NCBI GenBank assembly: GCA_040954595.2
Contig: CM082586.2
Location: forward strand, 5,456,001-5,520,000
Length of the DNA: 64,000 nucleotides
DNA from: Balanoglossus misakiensis
Lineage: Eukaryota > Hemichordata
Direction of reading: 5' to 3'
Shown: positions 51,801-64,000 of the stretch, piece by piece
Position numbering within the stretch: the first letter of the stretch is position 1
Layout: each line of letters opens with the position of its first letter
Position numbers and translations under genes: made by a program
The notes under the pieces: model-generated
What the model saw: the letters and a program-made list of their open reading frames with translations, nothing else
What the model was told of the DNA's origin: nothing
Database searches by the model: none

Positions 51801-54800
51801 AAGGCACTGTCACCACTGCAGAAACAGGTAACTTGTAGTCGCAGACATCATTGTATTCTTGTTCAGTGAGAGTGAATTTTAAGCTATCCATACTTTGGTT
51901 CATCAATGAGTATGTACTACAGTAGGCTGAAATGTCTATGATCACTTTTATCAGAGTTAAAAGCCAGTGAACCTGGTAGCTAAGAAACACCTGTGTGGAA
52001 CAAACTATATTTTTATAACTTCTCCTTTGCGTGAGCAGATCACAATCAGCGGTCGACAGTATTTCTCCAGTCGGCTGTCCAAAGACCTAGAAGTGCAGCT
52101 GATCAAAGTGGCCAGTGTCGGCGGCAAGACCATGCAGACTTACCACACAATGCACCTGTCGGCCAAAAGCACCATCCCATCATGCATCTGTCAGGATGAG
52201 GACATCACGGGCGTCAGAGTGAGGCTGACCGACGTGAGCTGCGATTGGTCGGAGCAGTGCGCCATCAGTGGCGAGATGAGCAAAGCCAACACTGTGATTA
52301 AGGTTAGTTCAACTGATGTTATATACATGTATTTGTATACTCTGAATGTTGTGGTTTCGTGACGATGGTACATATTTGCAGGGTAGCTCAGGAAGATCAG
52401 AATGTCATAATACAAATTGTCCATTTCAGATTCCCTGCACAGGAAGTAAACACATTTACATATGGTGTTGCATCTACGAAGAGAAGCAGTCATTTACAGA
52501 ACAGAGAGTGGTAAGTTGTGTGTTTGTGGATAAGCAGTGAGTTAAGAATTTACTTCCTTTCCTGACATTCACATTTACAGTTACACCAATATCTTGATTT
52601 TAGCGAACCAGGAAATAGCATTCTTAAATTGCTTTCTGTCCTATCCATCTGTGTAGGTTATCTTCAGTCCACTGTTTGTGGTTCGAAGCCATCTCCCGAG
52701 GCCAGTGATCATGAACGTAGAAACCACCAAAGCCAAATCAGTGCGGCATTTCAGCGTGATCCAGCGAGGACACAACATGTCGGTCTATGACATTGAACCT
52801 GAACTCTGGCATTACATCACATTCCAAATCAGGTGCGTAAATTAATCTGAGCTCATCTTCATTCCCATTAAAGTGCCACCAACCTGTGGTAACCTTCACC
52901 AGTTCTCCAGTACTGATACACAACCATTTTTATCAGATATGAGACATTAAACACTCACTGATTTGTTTATCATTTGCAGTGCCAAGTCGTCTTTGTCCCA
53001 CCCTCCAGTGTCCATTTCAACCCAGCAAATTGGCACGATATCCCAGCAGAGCCAGGATGGCATTAACATCCATTCTCTGTGTTACAACTGGCGTCAACAT
53101 GTGTCCGAGTATTGGCCATACAACAGTCTAGACTATGACAGCAGGTAAGAATGTGTACTTCCTAATTTCCGTCCTTCCTTCTTGCCTCTCTCCATCTTTG
53201 TCTCCCCTCTCCCTTCCTCCCCCTCTCCCTCCCATAAATTATCTAAACCTAAAACTCTCTCTCATTCTCTCACAGTATGGTCAAAATTGACAGCAAATTC
53301 AGCCACATGGTGGCTACACCCACAGCCTCGGCAAGCGAACTACCTGACCAGCTGCCGGACATCGACCTCAAAATTGACCTCTCCCAGTGTTGGAGCGTTG
53401 TCAACACAATGCTTATAGACATCAAACCCTGGTGTTTAATGATCAACGATACGGGCTTGGAGATAGCAGTCCTGGAAGAGGGCGAAATGCCGTTGGTTGT
53501 AAAACCTGGGGGTGTTGTCACTCCTCAAAACTTCAAGGTATGTGAAATTGTTGTTGTTGTTGTTGTTATTGTTAAATTTCCCTGAAAAGTGGGAACAAAT
53601 TTGAAGATAAGTCAAGGCTGACAAAGTACACAAAGACATGATGTTGTTTTATTATGTCAACACAGGGCAAGATGTGTCTGGGTGTTGGTGAATACAACTC
53701 GCAAGGTATTGAGCTTCTGAGGGAACCGATAACACCCCAGAGAAGATACAGTCTGTTGAATAAATCTGAGGATGTCCTGCCACTGGAGGGATTTGTACAT
53801 GCTTGTGTTGTCTGTGTAGAGCAGTCACAACAGGTAATAAAGTTGATTGACTGACTGATTGATTGATTGATTGACTGACTGATTGATTGATTGACTGACT
53901 GACTGACTGATTGATTGATTGATTGATTGTCTGTATACCGAAAACCACCAAGGTAGTCATACAAATAATTCAGAATATTCTTTCTCTTTATGAACACAGA
54001 TGTGTCATCTCACCGTAGCATCAACAGTGAAACATGGAATCCGAGTGCTCACCATCAAAGATAAGTACCTACTTATGAATAAAAGCAAAGAACACCTGGT
54101 CATCAGAACAGTGGGGATACCACATGGGACCAAAGCAGTAAGTTTCATCGAAATTAAACTGAGATTTGTGGACACCAAAATTGCAGAACTTGAAGTTTTT
54201 TTTTCAGAATTATAAGATTCATTATTCTTTTCTTTATTTGCAGCATGGTAAAAGCAGCCTGAATATGCAAATAAACTGTCTTCCAGCTTGTCAATCACCC
54301 ACACATCCTACAGTCCAGCCAATAGAATATTGGGACATACCAGCAGCCGACCAATCAAATCAAATCGAACCAGTAGTTCAATACTTATCATTTACATATG
54401 CAAAAGAAGGTGAGACTGTGCCAGCCAATGACAACACCAGGAAATGGACCCAATTCGTAGTAGTTGATCCCAGGGTATCCAGACAGTCAGTCGCCATGCC
54501 GACAAGGATGGGCAGCCAGTCAGGAGGAGAGGACCCCCTAGCTTGTGCTGTATCAGTGGTTGAGCACCATGGCGTGGTGTACATCACAGTGGATAAAGAT
54601 GAGTTTCCAAGAATCATGATCCATAATAACTGTCCGTTCCCATTGCACTATGGACAAGGGTTGACAGAAGCGGACCCCAGTGGTGAGTAAAACATCAGTG
54701 ATTTTTTTTCTCAGGAAAATTGTTCTGCTCACACCGTATTGCTAGTTTTATGGTAGCGCTACTGTTGTGTGGAAAACAACCATAATTTTTTTGTAATATA

Positions 54801-57800
54801 TGCATGTATGACTCCACACCAGGTGTTTGGACTGTGGTCGAGGAGATGTCTATCATGTCTACTGTGCCTGTGATCGAAGCAAGCAGTTCTGGCTTTTACG
54901 AGTTCCCCCACCTCCAGGAACACTTTCCCGAACTCAAAAAGCAACCCGACACACCCAGGAAACTTCACCTCAGCGTGGCGAGAAGCGCCCACGCACTGTA
55001 CGTCGGGAAAGATGCTGAGGGAGGGGAAACCCGGGACAATTGGACCGACGGAATTGACATCGGGGCGTCGGAGAGTCAGAAGTCGGAAATCATGGTGCTG
55101 CCACACTGTGGTTATGTGCTCGTGAACTGCAAGACCGTGGGCACGTGTACTCACGTGTTCGTAGAACCACTGGCAATGGAAGGGCATGCCAGTCGCTCAA
55201 AGACCACGGCATCTGCAGATTTGCCTGTCAAGGGGAATACAGAGACTCCCTTGAACGTAGAATGCAGTGTGCTCGTGTCGCAGGTCTGCGTCATTCTGAC
55301 GGATGAGCTGGAGAATCCGGTCTTCAGCACGGAGGTGTTGCGTCTCACCCTCGACAACCTGCACCTGGCGTACTTCCAGTCTTCCGAGGCCGATCATCCG
55401 TCCACCAAACAGCGGTGCGTGCAAGTGGCAGCGGGCAGGGTGCAGGTGGACAACCAGCTGTTCCTGAATGCTGGGTATGATTTCCCGGTCTTGCTGATTC
55501 CGCAGGAGCAGGATGTGCACTTCCGAGGGGTTGGGGACTACTTCTTCGAGGCGCTGCCCGTGGAGAAGTTGGCCGAGAAGAGCTTCAAGACGAGCATGCT
55601 GGCGGCCAAGATTGTCTACGAGACCGACAGCTACCGGTCGTCTGCGTCCTGTCTCCAAGAAGTGTCCATCTCTTCCAAGCCCCTCACCGTGTACTTAGAA
55701 GACCAGTTCATCTACCAAATGCTGAAGGTGATCGACAGCTTCAAGACACCACATGACCCCAGGCAGCCAACCAGATCAAGGGCATCAGTGTCACCTGACG
55801 GGCATCAGCCAATGAGATGGGAGGACATACCCCCTGCTGTGAAATCACTCTCGGCAGCGCTCATGTCGCCGGTGGCCATCAATCAGTTTCACGTCCACCC
55901 GATCACGGTCCTGGCCAGCGTCCACGCGTCACTGAAGGTGTACTTGGCTTCCGATCACACGCCTCTGTCGTTCAGTCAGTTTAATCACAGACAAGTGTTC
56001 ACCACATCCAGACAGTTGGTGCAGGCAATGACCATGCACTATGCGTCTGGTGCACTCTTCAAAGCAGGTGAGGAGTTGTATGCGTTTACCATCATCTTCA
56101 GTTTTAACATCAAACCACACTGGGTACTCACAATCCTGAAAGGTCTTGAATAAGTAATTTAGATTGATAGGCTTGTGACAGTGTTTTTTTATCATTGACT
56201 TTTGCCAAATACCAAAGGTCTGTATACACATTAGTAGACAGCTCTTTCTATGAATTTTATTTCTGTGTAATAACAGTTTGTAGTATCAGAAGTTTTTGTT
56301 TGTAAACTTGCATCTGATAAGATTATTCTTTCTCTCCAGGATGGGTACTTGGATCGTTGGAAATCCTGGGCAACCCAGCAGGGTTGGTTCGGAGCATTAG
56401 CAGTGGTGTGGCCGACTTATTCCGTCTTCCCTATGAAGGTCTGATCCGAGGGCCAAGCGCGTTCATGACTGGAGTCACCAGTGGGGCATCGTCTCTGGTG
56501 AAACATGTATCAACAGGTGAGAGGCAGGATAAAAATCTGCTGGTTGATTGGTGTCTACAGTTGGTATTCTTGGTTAATGTATGGTTTCATCTGCCTCAGC
56601 AATGTAGCAGTATGGCCATGTTACAATAATGTATCCAAATTTATTTTCTCTCACAAAAGTCTTACACAAGTAATTTTTGCAAAGGGATTTTTTTATAATT
56701 CTCCAATCCAAATGGTTGGTCAAATGACACTGGTACAAAATAAAAATCATATCAGTTGTGTTCTTGTTAAACACACATGTTTGCTCTGCAAGGGAACAGA
56801 CCATTGTTGGTTTTGAATCAAAATTTGAATGGCTTTTCAATTTCCAGGCACCTTGACTTCCATCACCAACTTTGCCAGCAGTGTTTCCAGGAACATGGAT
56901 CGGCTTTCCCTGGATCAGGATCATCTCCTGAGGCAGGAAGAACACCGGAGACAGATCCCGGAGAGGATTAGTGAAGGATTAAAACAGGGATTGAGTGGAT
57001 TTGGGATTAGCCTACTTGGTAAGATTATACAGATGTTTTGATCATGCATGTGGTCATGGAACTCAGCTTCACATTGTTCATAATACTGTGTCCCAACAAT
57101 TTCACATTTTGCAGAAATAAGATCCTGCTAACTTTGTTGTGTCTTGACAGGTGCGGTTGCTGGTGTAGTCGATCAGCCAATCCAGAGTTGGACAAGATCG
57201 GCCATGCCAACCAGTAAAACACAGAAAGCCACAGGGGTCATATCGGGAGTAGGGAAAGGTCTAGTTGGAGTTGTAACCAAGCCTATAGGGGGCGCTGCAG
57301 AGTTTGTATCACAGACTGGCCAAGGTATGCTGCCATGTTCCATATTGCCTTTCATTTATAAAATTCCAAAATCAATACTACCAGACAACTCACAGTTGAC
57401 TTCTGAATTTACAATTCAAGAAATGTCTTCTATAACTTTGAGTGAAGGATGGTTGATATCAAAGTATCAGATAAAATTACTTGTTAGTTTATCTCATTTC
57501 CAGTTTCTTTGAACCTTGAACCACATGCAAATCTCCTGACTGACTTGTACAAGTTATTATTCTACAGGTATCTTGCATGGTGCAGGACTAACAGAGATAT
57601 TCAAGCCACGATTTGCTCCATGTACCGAGCAGGTTGCCATGGCAGCAAACGGCCATGTCAAGTACATATGGTAAGCAGTCACACTGATACAATGGATAGC
57701 GATATCTAAAAAAATATTGAATAGGACTTCTCAACAATTTTCCTTGTGAATGAATACACAAACTACATGTATTTCCGTTGTTTCAATCTGTAGGAAGATG

Positions 57801-58775
57801 TTACAGACTCTACCCAATGCTGCCATACTCATGTACTTAGAGAGCACCATCGTGACGTACCACGGCTTGCATCACAGCGGCTGCCTGTTGCTGTCGTCCG
57901 AGGTGTTGTTCGTGGTCAGCACCAGCGAGGACACGCAGCAGCAAGCGTTTCCACTGACGGAGATCAACTGCTACGGGAAAAGCAGCGACAGTGGAGTGTT
58001 GTGCGTGACGCTGAACCAACATGTGACCCCTGAGGTGAGAAAATTCAGGTCTTCATTTAATAAATGTTTGGTAAGCAGTTCATCTTTGTACCTGCTTTGT
58101 CTCACTGTCTCACTGAATGGTGTGTTTACTGAGCTATGATGGCTCAAATCATTATCAAATAGTGTGTATCTTTTTTGTTGATACAAGTGCATTATTGATT
58201 TTAACAGTTTTCAACTTGAAAGAAATGTTAATAGAATATCCTACAAGATAGCTAAGTACAAATGAAGAGAGACTTGTAAAATGCATACACAGTGAAACTT
58301 CTTTATTATTAAGGGGATCCTAATATTTTTTCTTGAAAAATTTTTCCCCAATAGAGAGAGGTGTCCTGATTTAAAGAGGTCTGTACTGACAGCTTTCTGT
58401 GTACCATCCATCTGACAGCTTTCACTGTATTTTTTTATCTTCCAGAAGAAAGAAACCTCCAATCGGGTGGCAGATTTTGTAGATGCCACATCTGGCCACG
58501 CCCTGATTGACGAGGACAACGATGTGGCCAAGATAGACGACTCGGAAACAACCTCGGAACCATCCTCCCACAGCAACCAGATTGCCACGACAACGTACAA
58601 ATATCACATCGACCCGCGTTTGCGAGATACGTTCATCGCGCTCTTCAGACAAGCCAAGCGCAGACTGGAAGGCAAGGGTTTCGCCACTGACAGGTCCGAG
58701 AAGTTAGCGTTTAGTAAATTTCAAGTGTGGCATCTGAAGGCGAAACAGGAACTGGAGGAAGAAACTGCAATGTAG
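36889..58775 (+). CDS. VPS13B: VPS13B (COH1) bridge-like lipid transfer protein
   Basis: Complete gene in 46 coding exons joining to 4150 aa (human about 4000); every junction keeps the frame. The start MFKIESYIAPLLLSYVDKYI, followed by LQLSLWGGDLVLNKLDLKLD and ELRIHVPWHKL, is the chorein N-terminus. KYVEDDIVLSVN and CLDKRNASGKIE are specific to VPS13B among the four VPS13 paralogues. The long middle is the lipid groove. The C-terminal exons carry the conserved VPS13_C helices. The protein sits at Golgi and endosome membranes and moves lipids between membranes; human mutations cause Cohen syndrome. The exon with the start codon begins at 36832 with 57 bases of leader. One intron (43368-43495) uses a GC donor. 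Exon coordinates are in the four block entries. Confidence 0.98.
37831..38008. mobile_element. Foldback MITE in VPS13B intron 1
   Basis: The two halves are reverse complements over about 75 bp: CAGATGTAGGGTACGG... pairs with ...CCATACCCTACATCTG, and AGTATCCTCTTATGCTGT with ACAGCATAAGAGAATACT. The loop is about 12 bp. A related fragment TCTGATTAAAATCAGATG lies at about 38968-38985. Confidence 0.75.
38462..38670. mobile_element. 209-bp TA-flanked MITE in VPS13B intron 2
   Basis: Terminal inverted repeats CTGTAAAACACTTTATTTT and AAAATAAAGTGTTTTACAG, flanked by TA at 38460-38461 and 38671-38672. The interior is rich in TTTTCGCG-like words. No coding capacity. A weaker look-alike end is at about 41698-41727. 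Confidence 0.85.
41211..41303. mobile_element. 93-bp TTAA-flanked MITE, copy B
   Basis: Starts TTAACCCTTTCAACCCC and ends TGGTGAAAGGGTTAA, in VPS13B intron 8. It is the same family as 16526-16618 in inverted orientation, with the same length. Confidence 0.78.
43130..48008 (+). other. VPS13B exons 14-22 (residues 1046-2213)
   Basis: 43130-43367, 43496-43713, 43829-44204, 44374-44488, 44642-45565, 45861-45975, 46099-46873, 47065-47202, 47403-48008. Three long exons (18, 20, 22) carry Ser/Lys/Arg-rich insertions with higher GC, probably disordered loops off the lipid groove. Confidence 0.93.
43368..43495 (+). other. GC-AG intron in VPS13B
   Basis: The donor reads CAG|GCAAGT and the acceptor ACAG. 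The only in-frame join is ...PVET|VGDKLPW. GC replaces GT with otherwise consensus bases around it. Confidence 0.85.
53548..53575. repeat. (TTG)n run
   Basis: Short trinucleotide repeat just after the donor of VPS13B exon 36. Confidence 0.85.
53839..53936. repeat. (TGAT/TGAC)n microsatellite
   Basis: About 95 bp of TGAT units broken by TGAC units, starting a few bases after the donor of VPS13B exon 37. Confidence 0.9.
54823..58775 (+). other. VPS13B exons 40-46 (residues 3338-4150)
   Basis: 54823-56067, 56340-56516, 56848-57018, 57151-57324, 57568-57670, 57794-58034, 58446-58775. Exon 40 is the longest. Exons 41-44 carry the conserved C-terminal helices (GSLEILGNPAGLVRSISSGV and GVISGVGKGLVGVVTKPIGG). 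Exon 45 begins a PH-like fold and exon 46 ends with a Lys/Glu-rich tail. Introns 56517-56847 and 58035-58445 hold nothing recognisable. Confidence 0.93.
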
Positions 58776-60470
58776 TCTTGATAATTTGGTAACCTTAAGG
58801 TGGTGCGCACCTTGTGGACAGATATTCAGAAAAAAACAGAGAAGAAAGCTTGGTGATCATCGTCCTGGTTCCATAAAAAATCACTAATTTGAATTTTCTA
58901 CATGAACTAATATAGAGACTGGCGCCCATTTTGGAATGTTTAATATTTTTGAGTGACACTGTTACAACTGGTTGTTATTGTGATGGTGGTAGGGCAATAA
59001 ACAATGTATACGTTATAGAGATAAAAATATTGGTGCTGTTTGTACAGAAAATCAGATTATCACAAAATAATTTGAAGTTGAATAAAAATTGCCAGAATAT
59101 GTAGGAATCAAAATCATGGTACTAATTAATTATTAATTACATATTTTGACGATATCGTCAGCATGGTGGTAAAAATAGGCTATTTATGAATGAAATCTCA
59201 TATGCAATCATTTCTTTTGTGGTCAATTTGCATGTTACTTTAAATGTACATATGGAATATTTTATTGGTTGTTATATTTTATTTATTATATGAAAGGTGC
59301 AGAATTGTTTATTTGAATATTTTGCTTCCATTGGTGGGCAATAACTGACTTAATTTGCACACAGCAGACTGATAGGTTGCTTTTTTTCTGACTCTGAGAG
59401 GGTCAATAAATCAACTGGAAGGTTGTGGGTGGTGGTATCTTGGTACAATTACATGTATTTGTTAACTATTGTACACTCCTTCCCAGCCATTTGTCATTTT
59501 GTATTTTCTACTTCCCTGTAGCAATGCATAACTCCCCCATTCTGCAGGTTGTAGCTCTGTGTAGAATCTGTTACAAACTGGAACTGTACGTCTGTTATGG
59601 GCTAAAATAAAGTTGGTTGCATTTGGAATAAAATTGGTTGTCTGTGAAATTTCTTTTGGTGTGTGTGTATGATGGCCAGATTGTACCTGTTTTTTTTTAA
59701 ACAAACAAACAAAAAATAAGGGACCACAGACATGTGCAGTTCATGACCCACTAAAACATGGTTTAATGCATATGCTGGATATATATAATCTACAATGCTT
59801 AAACATCTAAAAAAATTAAAATAATTAACACTTTCAGCTTCCTGAAAGGCATGCAATATTATCTGAATATAGCAGACAGTTGAGTCTATTATCAGGCCTT
59901 TTATACGTCCACACCATTGTTTCCCAAAAAATCTTATGCAACAAAAATAATTTTGATGTGACACTGAATCACACAATGTTAAAAAATAACAAACATTTTT
60001 TTCCATTGTTGAAATGATTGCCTTAATCTCAGATTACTGTTTCCCCTTTTGGCATAGCCCCCTCTTCCCCATAGCCAATGTCTTTTGTCGCCGATATGCA
60101 CCCCACATCAATAATATCCGAGACAGCGTAATTGCACCACGTTGTCGAATTAGTTTGATATGTTGTCTGGGATCTTGCAGTGAAAATGTTTATCTCAGTA
60201 TGATTGGAATGTATGTAGATTACATATAAATATACAAAAATACAAATATGTTGAGTTGGATCATCAATGGTGAATTATTTCAGACTTTATGTGGACACGG
60301 TGATCATTTTTGAGGAAAGAATTGTAATATCACATTATTTCACACATCAAAATAAAATTCTTGGGGAATTTGTTTTCAGATACACAAGAGACACTATGAC
60401 TTAAAATTTAACTAATTAAATAATGATGATAATTTTCGAACCGATATTAAAATTTAAGACGTATATGTTT
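58776..60470. other. Tail-to-tail 3' regions of VPS13B and GH9
   Basis: AT-rich DNA with several AATAAA-like hexamers on the plus strand (for example near 58996, 59080, 59607 and 59626). No gene was recognised. It probably holds both 3' untranslated regions. Confidence 0.5.
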
Positions 60471-63400
60471 TCAGTTGTCAAAATGAACTCGTTTGGTCAG
60501 GATGAAACAAGCTGGAGGCAGACTCCTGTCCATATCCAACTGCAGGAGACCTGAAAAGTGGAAATAATAGTTAAAGGAAAAACACCACCATTTTGTCACA
60601 GTTACAATGACGAATTAAAACCTATAATATTCTATGATGGTAAACGTTTATATTTGGTAAGTTTACATCTGGAGTATGCGAGGACTTCATTAGCAACCCT
60701 CCCCAGGATGGAGTCTCCCTGTACCCCCACCTACCAGCCATTACTCCCTGGAAGCCTGCATTATAGTCACACGCCACTTCATTGTGGTAGTAGTCCTTCC
60801 GGTCATCGGCCCACCAGTCATCTTGATTGGGTCCACCGACCAAAGCTCCGACTAGCTCGTGGTGGTTACATCCCGGATTATTCCAGCTGTTGGCGTTGGT
60901 ACAAGGAATATCCAGGTCTGGACAAGAACTGGAAAAAAAGATAACCAACTGTGCTAAATTTTTACTTCGTCAAATTAGAAGACAAGCTATCAGAAAAACA
61001 ATATATAGATCTTGCATTGAGTCACATAAGTCACTTGCCGTCTATGAAAAAAGCCCTATATTTGTGGGGTGTTACTTTAGCACGTGCTAGTACATTTGGA
61101 GATGTGACTGTTGACTGATATGGTCGATGAGGGCGCTTGTCTCCAACAGTACGATACCATGCAGAGTGAAGATGTGCGAGATTATGTGAGTATATTGTAC
61201 CTTGCGCGGTGGTGCGGTTTGCAAGGCGGATCCACACCGTACCCGATGACAAAGCTATGGTGGACGTTGTCGCCGAGCATGTAGTTGGTTTGGTTGCATG
61301 CAAATTCACGATAAACGTTAGGTCTGAGTCCGTACTTGGCCCCAATCAAACCAACGAACGAGGCTCCAGCTGAAGTTTGCAAGAAAACACACACACAAAT
61401 TGAAAGTTGGCGAAAAAAGGTTTATAATTTTACCGTGAAAAAAAGAGTCGGGAGCGTGTATTTTCTGTTTAAAATTGTGAGGTCATATATAAGGAGTGTG
61501 AATCATGCATTGTGGAAAAAGTGCGTACCTGCGTAGCGCAAGGAACCCCACTCATGCCTGAAGAACAGACCTCTTGGGGTGTAAAACAACGGGTTGTTGA
61601 ACGGCATTATGGCGTCCATATATTTCATAAACGAGTCGCTGTAGCGCGTGTTTCCAGTGATTTGGTACAGGAGCAGCTAAGTGTTAAATATTAAACACAA
61701 ATTAATTACTAAAATGGGGGAATAATCGTGGTTGTTGGTTGTGTCTGTATACGAGTGACGGCCATCGTTGTCAAATGCATTCTAGTCTGGACAGGCATTC
61801 CATTTTCGACGACAACAATGCTACAAAGGGGATGTTCTAAACAAACAATACTAAGGAATTATTTACGTTTACCACTGTTGGTGCCCGAAACAGAAGGATA
61901 GAGAAGATAAACAAAACTTGGTACATCTTCTCACCTTTGACCCCTCCCTGGTGTCTCCCCACCCGAAAGCATAAGAACGGCCATTGAGGGAATACTCCTC
62001 ATAGAAAGCCTCTGCTTCAGACAAGTACAGCGGGTCACCTGTAGCAAGGTGCACCCATGTTGCCGCCCATACAAGTTCATCGCCAAGGTTGTTATTGCTA
62101 TGTAAAATATAAAAAACTATAACACTAGTACAATATGTATTCCACGAGAAATACCCTTTTTCAATTTTTGACCAGTCACCCAAACTAGCCAGTCGAGTCA
62201 TGTTGATTTAGAATGTTTTAAAGGAAGACTGTAGGCCTACTGATTTCTACGAACATTGTTCATCAGATTAAAAATATGACCAATAATTTAATTTATTCTG
62301 AGGGCATACAGACCCACAGCAAGGCACGATTTGCTGGCATTTGCACAAGTCGAGTTGTAGGTTATAATCGGTTGAAAATTTAGTTAAAGATTTGTGGAAT
62401 GCCGACGAAGATTTTTCGATTACATATTACGATTACATGTATTTTTTGCTGCCTTTACTCACATGTAGTAATTGGTAGCCGGATATTTTCCTATATTTCT
62501 GGTGGCAAGTCGGTACAAATCCATGGCTTCATCCCGATAGATTCTCGAACGACCGCCCACTGATGAACAAAACCAAACAAAAATTGGGTTCCGTGCATAT
62601 CAGGACAGGTGTCATAGTTTCTCCAAAAGAAACATGAAAAATTCTGGATAAAGTTTGAGGAAACATAATATTACAAGACTCTGTGTTAACTTACTTCCAG
62701 CGTCTTTATAGGCCACGGCGCATGTCGCCAAAGCCGCCGCGGCGGAAGCGATGGCGTCAGAGCCTGTTTCCGTATGCCTGATTCTGTACGGCTCACGGTA
62801 ATATACTATGTCTTCAGGCCGTTGCCAATACGTGTGATCAACATTAGCATCGGCTACCTATGGAATGACATAACGATATCAACACAGTAGTAGCTAGGCC
62901 TATATCATGTATAGATTTATTGTGTGTGTAAACTTGCATTTCTTTCCAATACGAAATAAAATATCATAAACGATATGTTCTAGTAATCTTAATAATTTAT
63001 TATCTAGTGCGTTCCCGGCAAATAGAAGGAAGATACTTGCGCCTCGTCATATTAATACACTGGAAATGTACCTGGTAATAATATTCATTTGTCCTGGTAT
63101 GGCATTTGATGAAGTAGTCACAGGTCCATCGTATGCTCAAAAGCATGTCTTCGTACGCGCCAGCGCTCTTGTATGCATCAGGAAACTCGATGAGGCCCCA
63201 GGCGAGCACCGCAGTCGACCACGCCATCGGATAGTTGAACTTGACATTGTCACCAGCTACAACAATGGCAAAAACAAACAAACAGAAATGACAAACCTTG
63301 ACTTACGGACCACTTGAATGACATATACATGTACATTGATATCAATTCACAAATTCGTACTACAGAATTTTGTTGAACTTTTACGGACTGAAGACGATGT

Positions 63401-64000
63401 CAATGAATAGGGTGTTATTTTAGCATCAAAACTACTTTCGCCGTTTCGGGTTATGCCACACTCTACATCATAAGGCCGGCTCGCGGGTAGCTAGTGACGT
63501 ATTGAACTTTTTGTTCAAAGCTGGTTTAAAATTTACTTGTCAGACTATAGCTCGCTTAGTTTTGTTGAAAAGGTAATTTTGAAACGTTGAGAGGGAGAGA
63601 GAGAGTGCGCGAATGTGCGTGTTCAGAAGCGACACTTAGTCCTATACGTCCATAGGTAAACAAACGACGCCATCTTGGATATCAATCCGCGAGGAGATGC
63701 GGTCTCTCTCTCTCTCTCTCTCTCTTCTTGCAAATAATAAATGTTTAAGTTTCATCACTTCAGTTGTGGTTTTCAATACTAGTAATTTATAACCCAGGCC
63801 TACCGTCATACCACCCGCCGCTCAGGTCTTCTTGCATAAATCCCTTGTCGTCCATAGCGGACGTTGCTCTCCAATCAAATGCCTGCTGGGCCGAAGGGAT
63901 CCTGCCAGATTTTTGTGCTTCGTAAAACAGTATTGAGTAGTTGAGCAACACGTCGAACCTGTGATGGAGCCCTTTGTGAATAAACAGACAAGAATCCTGT
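60471..64000 (-). CDS. Glycoside hydrolase family 9 endoglucanase, 5' end cut off
   Basis: Nine exons in the window: 64000..63804 (partial), 63256..63072, 62857..62695, 62559..62463, 62097..61935, 61676..61529, 61369..61201, 60928..60735, 60550..60471; 464 residues here, close to a full GH9 catalytic domain. Motifs in order: FYEAQKSGRIP, GGWYDAGDNVKF (catalytic base Asp pair), ANVDHTYWQRPED, the late-domain PPCKPHHRAR and DDRKDYYHNEVACDYNAGF (general acid Glu in NEVA). It hydrolyses internal beta-1,4-glucan bonds; animal forms are usually secreted in the gut. The residues before the domain, including any signal peptide or cellulose-binding module, lie beyond 64000. All introns are GT-AG, which marks it as a native eukaryotic gene rather than a bacterial contaminant. 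Confidence 0.96.
63703..63726. repeat. (TC)n run
   Basis: Dinucleotide repeat in GH9 intron 1, with a short GA run about 100 bp before it. Confidence 0.9.

Larger units (their letters stand above)
48264..54682 (+). other. VPS13B exons 23-39 (residues 2214-3337)
   Basis: 48264-48553, 48816-48960, 49071-49255, 49436-49632, 49753-49958, 50253-50389, 50544-50744, 51103-51264, 51672-51827, 52039-52302, 52430-52510, 52657-52832, 52980-53144, 53276-53537, 53666-53833, 54000-54137, 54244-54682. They include the beta-rich VAB/SHR-BD region that binds adaptor proteins in VPS13 proteins. Introns 50745-51102 and 51265-51671 hold nothing recognisable. Confidence 0.92.

Overview
This is intron-rich animal DNA. 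It holds six host genes and one large, apparently intact two-gene DNA transposon. I recognised the genes from conserved proteins joined across splice sites. Every joined frame stays open at close to the length I recall for the human counterpart: E2F 442 aa, ADAT2 188 aa, BLOC1S5 157 aa, KDM1B 798 aa, VPS13B 4150 aa. A GH9 endoglucanase is also present. KDM1B and BLOC1S5 argue for a slowly evolving animal, and GH9 cellulase argues against a vertebrate. I infer a marine invertebrate (lancelet, acorn worm, echinoderm or mollusc type); the sequence alone does not settle which.

Layout. 793-3243 (-): first two coding exons of an MBOAT1/2-type acyltransferase, whose remainder lies off the left edge. 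4049-10019 (+): E2F1/2/3-type factor. 11891-13396 (-): ADAT2. 13627-14831 (+): BLOC1S5. 18433-25683 (-): KDM1B/LSD2. 27612-35355: transposon. 36889-58775 (+): complete VPS13B in 46 coding exons. 60471-64000 (-): GH9 endoglucanase, 5' end off the right edge. Host genes alternate strand strictly, so neighbours are head-to-head (MBOAT/E2F, ADAT2/BLOC1S5, KDM1B/VPS13B) or tail-to-tail (E2F/ADAT2, BLOC1S5/KDM1B, VPS13B/GH9). The three divergent spacers look like bidirectional promoters. Two carry an ETS-type CCGGAAGT core and the E2F one carries two E2F sites.

The transposon is the most striking object. It is about 7.74 kb with terminal inverted repeats of about 0.7 kb that are nearly identical, flanked by TA. 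From each end a gene reads inward. The left gene is a THAP-domain DDE transposase with D, D and E in place. The right gene is a SAP-like/SWIM/YqaJ-nuclease/PHD protein. Each repeat contains the same stretch ending in a splice donor 342 bp from the tip, so both genes appear to share one duplicated promoter and non-coding first exon. The gene pair fits the ISL2EU group of the PIF/Harbinger-like elements.

Smaller points: an AT-AC minor-spliceosome intron in E2F, a second U12-type intron in ADAT2, a GC-AG intron in VPS13B, three families of short non-autonomous inverted-repeat elements, and gene neighbours that match human chromosome 6 (MBOAT1-E2F3 head-to-head, KDM1B, BLOC1S5, ADAT2).
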